Origin: Desulfobacteraceae bacterium UBA2771
Lineage (GTDB): Bacteria > Desulfobacterota > Desulfobacteria > Desulfobacterales > Desulfosarcinaceae
Direction of reading: 5' to 3'
Assembly (NCBI GenBank): GCA_002352605.1
Contig: DEIP01000064.1
Span: 1-7,460 of the forward strand
Length of the DNA: 7,460 nucleotides
Each line of letters starts with the position of its first letter. The first letter of the stretch is position 1. The notes beneath the pieces are model-generated. The model saw only the letters and a list, made by a program, of their open reading frames with translations. It did no database searches and had not been told where the DNA came from. Both the position numbers and the translations under genes were made by a program. Below, one piece after another: positions 1 through 5,147 of the stretch.

Positions 1-111
1 CCAACGGATATGCGGGTTCAGGATGAAAAAGCGATCGATGGATTTTTTTTTCCGATCACGAATCATTGGTTGACCACATGGCGAAGCCGCTTAGGATTGG
101 GGACGAAATAA
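1..111 (+). CDS. Possible 3' end of a gene entering from the left edge
   Basis: Frame 1 is open from the window edge and stops with TAA at 109-111, giving 36 residues. The tail contains three phenylalanines encoded by a run of nine T (43-51), followed by a Trp/Arg-rich stretch. I recognise no family. The last seven codons lie inside the inverted repeat that begins at 90, so if this is a gene its end is supplied or shared by that repeat. It would converge with the kinase gene that ends at 288. An open frame of this length occurs often by chance, so this is a weak call. Confidence 0.18.
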   Translation, partial: PTDMRVQDEKAIDGFFFPITNHWLTTWRSRLGLGTK

Positions 112-257
112 AGTGAACGAAAATTGCGAAGGATATCCGTTCGTATTCAAGGCACATCAACGGTTTCATACGGGTTGTATGTGGCCGTCGATGTAACGCA
201 GAAAACGGATGGATAGACCAGTAATTGGGTTCACTTTATAAAGTTCACGATCCTAAG
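90..257. repeat. Long nested imperfect palindrome (MITE-like element or structured RNA)
   Basis: Five complementary arm pairs are nested in the same order on both sides of a centre near 174: 90-97 with 250-257 (8/8, CTTAGGAT/ATCCTAAG); 108-118 with 229-239 (11/11, ATAAAGTGAAC/GTTCACTTTAT); 136-142 with 204-210 (7/7, ATCCGTT/AACGGAT); 155-164 with 185-194 (9/10); and 168-172 with 177-181 (5/5, CATAC/GTATG). The gaps between successive arms are nearly the same length on the two sides (10/10, 17/18, 12/9, 3/3), as expected for one extended palindrome and not for scattered chance matches. The single mismatch in the fourth pair would be a U-G pair in minus-strand RNA. I see no T tract after either end, no obvious target-site duplication and no reading frame inside it. 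It could be a miniature inverted-repeat element, a structured RNA, or a cruciform between two convergent genes. Confidence 0.55.
229..248. repeat. 12-bp perfect palindrome framed by GTTCAC direct repeats
   Basis: ACTTTATAAAGT at 233-244 is a perfect palindrome. It is overlapped by two copies of GTTCAC (229-234 and 243-248), spaced 14 bases start to start. The left part is also the right arm of the larger inverted repeat. This could be a protein-binding site or simply the tip structure of the larger element. Confidence 0.35.
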
Positions 258-287
258 TACCCATCCAACTGCGACTGCCCGAGATCC

Positions 288-2324
288 TTAATCAACCGTC
301 GTTCCCAGCAGTTCCCTGATTTTTTTGGACAACGAGGCGAGACGGAAGGGCTTTTGGATGAACCCGTGACAGCTTCGCAACAGGTTCCGGGAAGCTTCCG
401 CGTTCCGATTGTATCCGCTGGACAGCAGTATGCGAACGGTCGGATCAATTTCTTTAAATCGGCGGATGATTTCATCCACGGATAGTCCTGGCATGATCAT
501 GTCAACGATCACCAACTTAATTTTTCCGGTCTGCTTCTTGAGATGGGCCACGGCCTCGGCACTGTCGGCGGCCGTGATGACGGTATATCCCAGAAGAAGC
601 AGCATTTCCCGTCCCTCGTCGAGAAATTCCGGTTCATCATCCACGATCAGTATGGTTTCGGTTCCTTTTTCGGTGGATGTATCCATGGCCGCGGTAGCAT
701 TTGCGGCCCCATTGGAAACCGGTAGCAGTACATTGAATTGGGAACCCACCCCCGGCTCACTATAGACTTCGATATACCCCTTGTGGTTTTTGATGATGCC
801 GTAGGTCGAGGCCAGTCCAAGCCCGGTACCCTGACCCTGTGCCTTGGTGGTGAAAAAAGGCTCGAAGATCTGTTTCCGGGTCTCACGATCCATGCCGTGG
901 CCGGTGTCCCGCACCGAGAGCATGGCATAGTGGCCCGGAATGATTTCGTAGGCCCGGGTCTCAAGGGCGCTGAGAACGGTGGTATTGGTTTCGATGAACA
1001 GAGACCCGCCCGAGGGCATGGCATGAACGGCATTGATCATCAGGTTCAACAACACCTGTTCAACCTGGGTGTGATCTCCCCTGACCGCAGGGAGGTCCGA
1101 ACTGAAGTGGGTTTGAATGGTGATCTGATGATGGGCGTTACCGAACATCTCGAGGGTGTCATCAACCAGGCGATTCAGGTTGATCTCGTTGACTTCCGTT
1201 TGCCCGCCTCGGGCGTAGCCAAGGAGCTGGCCGGACAGTTTGGCGCCCCGTTGAACGATTTGGTTGATGATGGACAATCGTTTCTGGTGCGTGCTATTGG
1301 GGGAGAGTTGGTGGCGGATGATCTCCACGTTGCCCTGAATGCCAGCCAGCATGTTGTTGAAGTCATGGGCAATGCCACCGGCCAGCGTCCCCACGGCCTC
1401 CATCTTCTGGGACTGGATCAGCTGACGTTCCGTTTTTTTACGGTGAGTGATGTCCCTCACACTGACCACTCGGCAAGGCCGACCGACCAGTTCTTCGGTC
1501 CGGGAACGCAGTTCTGCGGGAAACAACCGCCCGGTGATGGATCGGGCGGTGATTTCAAAGACCCGGTCATCGTTGGCGTTAATGATTTGTTTAACCTGTG
1601 GTGCGTCTTCGGGTGAAACCAAATCACGGATGATGTCCATCCCGATTAACCGGTTTCGCGGGCATTCGAACAAATCGGAGAATGCATCATTGAAATCGAT
1701 GGCAATGCCATTGTCGTGAATCAGGATTCCTTCGGTGGATGCTTGGGAAAAAAGGCGGTGCCGGTTACGGCTTTCCGACATCGCCCGCCGGGCTTTTTTA
1801 TGTGCTTCCACCTTTTTTCTCAGCTGTGTAATGGTTTCCTGCAGGTGCGAGGTTGGTGCCAGGGTCGCAGTGGTCAGCCGAACCCCGGCCGCGTCTATAA
1901 CCGCCTCGAAAACATCTTGATCGGTAATGTCGTTGCCCACGCATAAAATTTGGGTGACTTTACCGGTTTCATCCCGGAAAGCCCGGTTGGACCAGAGCAC
2001 CCAGACCCGATCACCATTTTTACGGCAGTTTTCATCGACCTGCTGCAAATTGTCGGCTGACCGGCAAATCGTTTCATCGATCATGGCCGGTAGGGCGTTT
2101 CCGTTGTTTTCCTTTTCCGGGAGGATGGTCCCCACGGCATGCCGACCTATTATTTCAGCCTTCTTGTAGCCGAAAAAGTCCAATCCGAAGGGGTTGAGAA
2201 AAAGCACCCGCCCCTCGCCATCCAGGCGCAAGACGATACAATTGGCATCCGATAACGAGATTGGATCGGCGTTGCATTCACCGTGAGTCGGTGATTTGTT
2301 CGATATCATGATCAACGATGGCAT
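288..2324 (-). CDS. PAS-PAS hybrid sensor histidine kinase with C-terminal receiver domain
   Basis: This 678-residue protein has no membrane segment or signal peptide, so it should sense a cytoplasmic cue and autophosphorylate on histidine. The first PAS domain spans about 25-135 and a charged coiled-coil linker about 160-186. The second PAS domain (about 187-292) ends in a PAC-type VRDIT motif. The dimerisation/phosphoacceptor domain carries HDFNN with His320. The ATPase domain shows the N box (Asn431), the G1 motif DTGHGM at 473-478, the EPFFTT F box near 488-493 and GTGLGL at 499-504. A receiver domain follows (about 557-673) with acidic pair Asp562/Asp563, acceptor Asp608, a Ser at 635 or 636 and Lys658. 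All catalytic residues are present, so it should be active. It has no output domain, so phosphate probably passes from Asp608 to an unlinked phosphotransfer protein or regulator. The ATG at 2324 has GGAG nine bases upstream. The input signal cannot be deduced. Confidence 0.95.
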   Translation of the reverse strand: MPSLIMISNKSPTHGECNADPISLSDANCIVLRLDGEGRVLFLNPFGLDFFGYKKAEIIGRHAVGTILPEKENNGNALPAMIDETICRSADNLQQVDENCRKNGDRVWVLWSNRAFRDETGKVTQILCVGNDITDQDVFEAVIDAAGVRLTTATLAPTSHLQETITQLRKKVEAHKKARRAMSESRNRHRLFSQASTEGILIHDNGIAIDFNDAFSDLFECPRNRLIGMDIIRDLVSPEDAPQVKQIINANDDRVFEITARSITGRLFPAELRSRTEELVGRPCRVVSVRDITHRKKTERQLIQSQKMEAVGTLAGGIAHDFNNMLAGIQGNVEIIRHQLSPNSTHQKRLSIINQIVQRGAKLSGQLLGYARGGQTEVNEINLNRLVDDTLEMFGNAHHQITIQTHFSSDLPAVRGDHTQVEQVLLNLMINAVHAMPSGGSLFIETNTTVLSALETRAYEIIPGHYAMLSVRDTGHGMDRETRKQIFEPFFTTKAQGQGTGLGLASTYGIIKNHKGYIEVYSEPGVGSQFNVLLPVSNGAANATAAMDTSTEKGTETILIVDDEPEFLDEGREMLLLLGYTVITAADSAEAVAHLKKQTGKIKLVIVDMIMPGLSVDEIIRRFKEIDPTVRILLSSGYNRNAEASRNLLRSCHGFIQKPFRLASLSKKIRELLGTTVD

Positions 2325-2358
2325 TTATGCGAACTCCGATACGTTTGAAGTTAAACTG

Positions 2359-2388
2359 ATTAAAATTTGTTTTCGGTTGCCTTCACAA
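2359..2388 (-). promoter_or_regulatory. Candidate sigma-70 promoter for the hybrid kinase gene
   Basis: On the minus strand TTGTGA (2383-2388, 4/6 to consensus) is separated by 18 bases from TTTAAT (2359-2364, 5/6). Transcription would begin near 2352, leaving a leader of about 28 bases before the ATG at 2324. The 127-base gap between the hydrolase stop and this start is AT-rich compared with the flanking genes, and I see no terminator hairpin with a T tract in it. Read-through from the hydrolase gene therefore remains possible. Confidence 0.4.
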
Positions 2389-2451
2389 GAACTTTAGGCT
2401 TTGGAAAAATAATCCCCACCATCGGAAAGAATGTATCTTTTACCAGGGCCC

Positions 2452-3258
2452 TTATAGCGGGGAACATTTTCCCGTCAGACCGTTGATTGCCTCCAGATAT
2501 CGCTCGCGTCCGCGCAGGAAAATGTCGTTGTGGTCGGCGCCGGGAATGGTTACCAAAACCTTGTCGTATGCACCACTGGCGTCGAACAATGTCTTACCAT
2601 CACTGAAGGGAATGATATGATCAAACTCGGCGTGAATGATCACCGTCGGTTTGGCGAAGGTCCGGATTTTGTCAACGTTGGCGAATCCGTTGGACTCATC
2701 AAATCCGATGCGGTCCGGTTCTGCGCCCAACAACCGCAGCAGCGGTCCTGCCCAGGCGAATCCGCTTTCGATCACCAGCCCGTCTATCCGGTCCCCGCAG
2801 GCGGCGGCCAACTCCAGGGCCGAGGCGCTGCCCAAAGAGCGCCCCATAACGATCAGCGGGCCGGCAAACCCCTTTTCTATTTTCCACATTTGAACAAATT
2901 CAAAGATCGGAAGGCAGTCTGCCATCATGGCGGTAACCGTCGGGCTGCCATCGGAGCAGCCGTAACCGCGGTAGTCCACCACCATGAAGTTGATGCCCCG
3001 TTGGTTGAACAAGGGGCCGATATCATCATAATCGGACACGATCTCACCATTTCCGTGAAAAAAGAGAATGGTGGGGCCGTTGGTGTGTGTCATGTGAAAA
3101 CGGGCACCGACATGGACGTTGCCTTCAACCGGGATCCGTATCTCCCGGAAATGGTCATCACCATTCATGGGGCCGGTTGATTTTCGCGGATGGAATAGAA
3201 CCATCAGCACGTCGGGGCTGTCCAGGGCCGAGTAGTCGGCCGGTGAGGTCCGGGGCAT
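2452..3258 (-). CDS. Alpha/beta hydrolase (BEM46/ABHD13-like serine hydrolase)
   Basis: This 268-residue protein has the alpha/beta hydrolase fold and presumably cleaves an ester, thioester or amide bond; the substrate cannot be read from sequence. The oxyanion-hole motif HGNG is at 68-71, following strand TILFF, and the VVDYRGYGCSDG signature is at 93-104. The nucleophile elbow GRSLGS places the catalytic serine at 141, with acid Asp213 in the HAEFDHIIP segment and base His243 in GADHND. The triad is complete and in the usual order. There is no signal peptide or long hydrophobic N-terminus, unlike many BEM46 relatives that are membrane anchored, so a cytoplasmic location is likely. The ATG at 3258 has a strong AGGAGGG ribosome binding site five bases upstream. 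It lies 127 bases upstream of the kinase gene on the same strand but appears to be transcribed separately. Confidence 0.92.
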   Translation of the reverse strand: MPRTSPADYSALDSPDVLMVLFHPRKSTGPMNGDDHFREIRIPVEGNVHVGARFHMTHTNGPTILFFHGNGEIVSDYDDIGPLFNQRGINFMVVDYRGYGCSDGSPTVTAMMADCLPIFEFVQMWKIEKGFAGPLIVMGRSLGSASALELAAACGDRIDGLVIESGFAWAGPLLRLLGAEPDRIGFDESNGFANVDKIRTFAKPTVIIHAEFDHIIPFSDGKTLFDASGAYDKVLVTIPGADHNDIFLRGRERYLEAINGLTGKCSPL

Positions 3259-3263
3259 GGTTT

Positions 3264-3270
3264 CCCTCCT
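3264..3270 (-). promoter_or_regulatory. Strong ribosome binding site for the alpha/beta hydrolase
   Basis: The minus strand reads AGGAGGG followed by AAACC and then ATG (start codon at 3256-3258). This is a near-perfect Shine-Dalgarno sequence at five-base spacing. It fixes the hydrolase start and suggests efficient translation. Confidence 0.8.
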
Positions 3271-3309
3271 GTTTGGTAGTGAATCGATGTTTGTTTACCA
3301 ATGTTCGGT

Positions 3310-3339
3310 ATTATCAACAATTCACCGCTGCTGCGTCAA
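3310..3339 (-). promoter_or_regulatory. Sigma-70-like promoter of the alpha/beta hydrolase gene
   Basis: On the minus strand TTGACG (3334-3339, 5/6) and GATAAT (3310-3315, 5/6) are separated by 18 bases. Transcription would start near 3303 and give a leader of about 45 bases containing the strong ribosome binding site. This is the best promoter match in the window. Confidence 0.6.
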
Positions 3340-3396
3340 GGGGCGTTTACAACCTTCGATGAAAAGGGTAAATAGGGCTCAAATAGGAGATGTTGA

Positions 3397-3520
3397 CACC
3401 ATGAAGATCCTTACCAGATCAAAGATGAATACTACGTTCTGGACGGCAACTACCGTATTTCCGCCGCCAAGCAGTTCGACCGTTCCGATATTATGGCCAA
3501 AATTGTCGAATTCATTCCTT
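3397..3520 (+). pseudogene. Fragment of a ParB-like (DGNxR motif) domain, without start codon
   Basis: The frame beginning at 3397, just after a TGA at 3394-3396, reads HHEDPYQIKDEYYVLDGNYR and continues to MAKIVEFIP at about 3493-3519. This resembles the C-terminal half of a ParB/Srx-like nucleotide-binding fold, where a (V/L)DGNHRVSAA-type motif is followed by an alternating I-A-x-V-x-E strand. About 40 residues look genuine. The N-terminal half is missing, there is no start codon in this frame before the motif, and after about 3520 the frame runs into unconserved sequence opposite the RAM domain. A Shine-Dalgarno AGGAG (3385-3389) precedes an ATG at 3401 in the adjacent frame, so one extra base just after that ATG would place this fragment in a translated frame. 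The family assignment comes from motif memory, without a search. Confidence 0.45.
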
Positions 3521-3769
3521 ATGAATGTGGAGGCCAAGCGGGAACTGAAGATTGTGGAGAAGCTTTTCGCCCTGCCCGAGGTCAGAGAAGTTCATGCGGT
3601 GCACGGCAGCATCGACATCCTGGCAAAGATCGCCTTGACCCGGGACCTGATCACTTCCGATGCCGAGGTGATCGGCCAGTTCGTGCACGCAAAGGCGCGT
3701 CTGATTGATGGTATTATTTCCACCCAGACACTGATTCCCGGGGCTTCGAAAATTAAAAATATGGATTGA
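3401..3769 (+). CDS. Lrp/AsnC ligand-binding (RAM) domain protein with aberrant N-terminus
   Basis: From ATG 3401 the frame encodes 122 residues, but only residues 37-118 look like a protein family. NSFLMNVEAKRELKIVEKLF begins a complete beta-alpha-beta-beta-alpha-beta RAM domain, with the EVREVHAVHGSIDIL core carrying the typical GxxD turn and the IDGIISTQTLIP end strand. RAM domains bind amino acids or other small effectors and oligomerise; here there is no helix-turn-helix, so it would be a stand-alone effector-binding protein. The first 36 residues are rich in Thr, Ser and Pro and look like the out-of-frame shadow of the ParB-like fragment beneath them. ATG 3401 has AGGAG eleven bases upstream. 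In-frame TTG 3503 would give a normal-looking 88-residue domain and ATG 3521 an 82-residue one that lacks part of the first strand; I see no ribosome binding site before either. Whether it is expressed is uncertain. It converges on hslO, 28 bases away. Confidence 0.65.
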   Translation: MKILTRSKMNTTFWTATTVFPPPSSSTVPILWPKLSNSFLMNVEAKRELKIVEKLFALPEVREVHAVHGSIDILAKIALTRDLITSDAEVIGQFVHAKARLIDGIISTQTLIPGASKIKNMD

Positions 3770-3797
3770 GCGGATCAATGTCCTTCTTTTGGCGGTC

Positions 3798-4721
3798 TCA
3801 CCGTGCCGCCACGATTCGGTCGATGTGCTCCCGATAGAAGGGGTAACGGGTGTTGCAGTGGTGGCAACGGATCTCGACGGGGAAGGGGCCTTTGGCCTGA
3901 ATATCCCTCAATTCACCGATCGGCAGCAGGGTGAGAACATTGCGGATCTGATCGCGGTTGCAGTGACAGAAAAAGCCCACCTTCCGCTGATCGATAAAAC
4001 GGGGAGAATAGTCTCCCATATGACTTAGCACCATCTCCTGCGGTGCGGTTCCGTGGGCCAGAAAGCTACCGATGGATGGAAGCGCCACCACCCGATCTTC
4101 AACCTGCCGGACCACCGCGCCATCGGCGTTTGGCATGGCCTGCAGGAACAGGCCGCCGGCGGCCGCCACATTCCCATCGCCGTCGAATTTGATGCTGAGG
4201 CTAAATGATGTGGGTATCTGCTCGGAGGTCAGATAGTAATGGGCCAGGTCCTTGGCCAGCGTCCCGTGGGCCATCATCACCTTGCCGGTAAAGGGGTGCT
4301 TGGCATCGGCCAGGGTGCGGGTTACCGATAGAAACCCGGCCCCGAAAAATGGAGCGAGGTTGAAGTCTTCCAGGGGCTTATCCACGGGGATGGGAACATT
4401 TTTCAAAAAACCGCGCACGTCACCGGTGGCGTTTGCCTCTACAGCCAGACCCCTGATCGGCCCGGAACAATCCACCTGCAACCCCAAGTGATCTTTGCCT
4501 TTTAAGCCGGCGCTCATCAGGCAGGCGCCCAGATAGGCGTGACCGAGGGCCAGCGTCTCCAGGATTCCCAGTTCGTGATTCCGGCGCATCTGGTTAATCA
4601 TTCGGCTGCCGTTGAGCACAGCCCCGAAAATGGTGTCACCGGCCATCAGGAAGCGATGGAGGCCATCGTCGTCGATATCAAGCTGAACCGGTTGCTTGTT
4701 TTCCGGACGTTTCTTTTCCAT
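3798..4721 (-). CDS. hslO: Hsp33 redox-regulated molecular chaperone
   Basis: This 307-residue protein matches Hsp33, a cytoplasmic holdase switched on by oxidation that protects unfolding proteins during oxidative stress. The C-terminal redox switch is intact: CHC (Cys252, Cys254) and CHHC (Cys286, Cys289) would bind zinc when reduced and form disulfides when oxidised. The 31 residues between the two motifs match the usual family spacing. The N-terminal substrate-binding core shows recognisable Hsp33 segments, including the HAYLGACLMSAGLKG region (61-75), the DCSGPIRGLAVEANATGDVRG-like region (84-104) and the YYLTSEQIPTSFSL region (162-175). Length is close to the E. coli protein. The ATG at 4719-4721 directly follows the TAA of the upstream gene with no gap, and GAGG lies nine bases upstream, so translation is probably coupled. 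It is the last gene of the three-gene operon. Confidence 0.96.
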   Translation of the reverse strand: MEKKRPENKQPVQLDIDDDGLHRFLMAGDTIFGAVLNGSRMINQMRRNHELGILETLALGHAYLGACLMSAGLKGKDHLGLQVDCSGPIRGLAVEANATGDVRGFLKNVPIPVDKPLEDFNLAPFFGAGFLSVTRTLADAKHPFTGKVMMAHGTLAKDLAHYYLTSEQIPTSFSLSIKFDGDGNVAAAGGLFLQAMPNADGAVVRQVEDRVVALPSIGSFLAHGTAPQEMVLSHMGDYSPRFIDQRKVGFFCHCNRDQIRNVLTLLPIGELRDIQAKGPFPVEIRCHHCNTRYPFYREHIDRIVAAR

Positions 4722-5138
4722 TTATCTCAACCTCAGTCCTTTTTGTGCGCCGTCAATACGCTTTTTAACCTGTTTCAGGTCTCGAATTTTGGACAGGTTG
4801 GTGAGCAGGCCCGAGGCCTCGGATGGTGACTCCCTGCGGCTGTCCAGCAAGAGGCGGTACCAGTAAGGGATCTCCGTACCGTAACAGGAGACCAGGTCCA
4901 TGGCATGCTTGCGGGCCATTTTAGGGGTTGCATCACCGCCTTGGGACGGTTCCGAACGGTCGCCATTGTTGGCGATATGATGCTCTATATTGGCCAGATA
5001 TCGGTTAAGTTCACGATCGAGTTTGCGCTTGATGGTGGTGTAACGAACGATGGGCTTGATCCAGAGCCTGACGATCGTATATCCAAGTAATCCGGCGACG
5101 AAACTGGCCCCGGCGGCGATGAGCAGTGATGAATTCAT
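4722..5138 (-). CDS. Small single-pass membrane protein of unknown function
   Basis: I do not recognise this 138-residue protein. One hydrophobic segment at about 4-27 is followed by a Lys/Arg-rich stretch (28-47), so by the positive-inside rule the rest should face the cytoplasm. The soluble part has a charged helical region (33-57), a short Gly/Ser/Gln-rich linker (about 58-70) and a second helical region (72-134) with the distinctive core CYGTEIPYWYRLLL at 85-98 and a basic tail. Only one cysteine (Cys85) is present. The ATG at 5138 has GAAGG six bases upstream, nine bases after the acyl-CoA synthetase stop, and its own TAA abuts the hslO start. Its position between the two genes makes it a real gene with a probable shared expression programme, but gives no function. 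Confidence 0.85.
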   Translation of the reverse strand: MNSSLLIAAGASFVAGLLGYTIVRLWIKPIVRYTTIKRKLDRELNRYLANIEHHIANNGDRSEPSQGGDATPKMARKHAMDLVSCYGTEIPYWYRLLLDSRRESPSEASGLLTNLSKIRDLKQVKKRIDGAQKGLRLR

Positions 5139-5147
5139 TGATTGCCT

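Noticed and set aside
43..51. Run of nine T as an intrinsic terminator tail
   Set aside because: No GC-rich stem precedes it on the plus strand, and the reverse strand gives a run of A. The run is in frame as three Phe codons of the left-edge frame.
90..257. Integron attC recombination site
   Set aside because: The outer arms read CTTAGGAT/ATCCTAAG and lack the RYYYAAC and GTTRRRY cores, and the structure has more arm pairs than attC sites have.
738..1616. A 292-codon open frame on the plus strand
   Set aside because: It lies wholly opposite the histidine kinase, whose domains and catalytic motifs are unmistakable. The antisense translation shows no family features and is the usual by-product of third-position codon bias.
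2530..3180. A 216-codon plus-strand frame
   Set aside because: It is antisense to the alpha/beta hydrolase, which has a complete triad and a strong ribosome binding site.
3374..3383. The ten-base word GGGCTCAAAT also occurs at 7447-7456
   Set aside because: Similarity does not extend beyond the ten bases, so a chance match is the simplest explanation.
3257..3400. An ATG at 3257 as an upstream start for the RAM-domain frame
   Set aside because: The extra 48 residues look non-coding, the interval holds the hydrolase promoter and ribosome binding site on the other strand, and the start would overlap the hydrolase start codon.
3791..3810. GGCGG...CCGCC hairpin at the convergent end of the RAM and hslO genes as a terminator
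   Set aside because: The stem is only five base pairs around a ten-base loop, it lies partly inside the hslO coding end, and no T tract follows on either strand.
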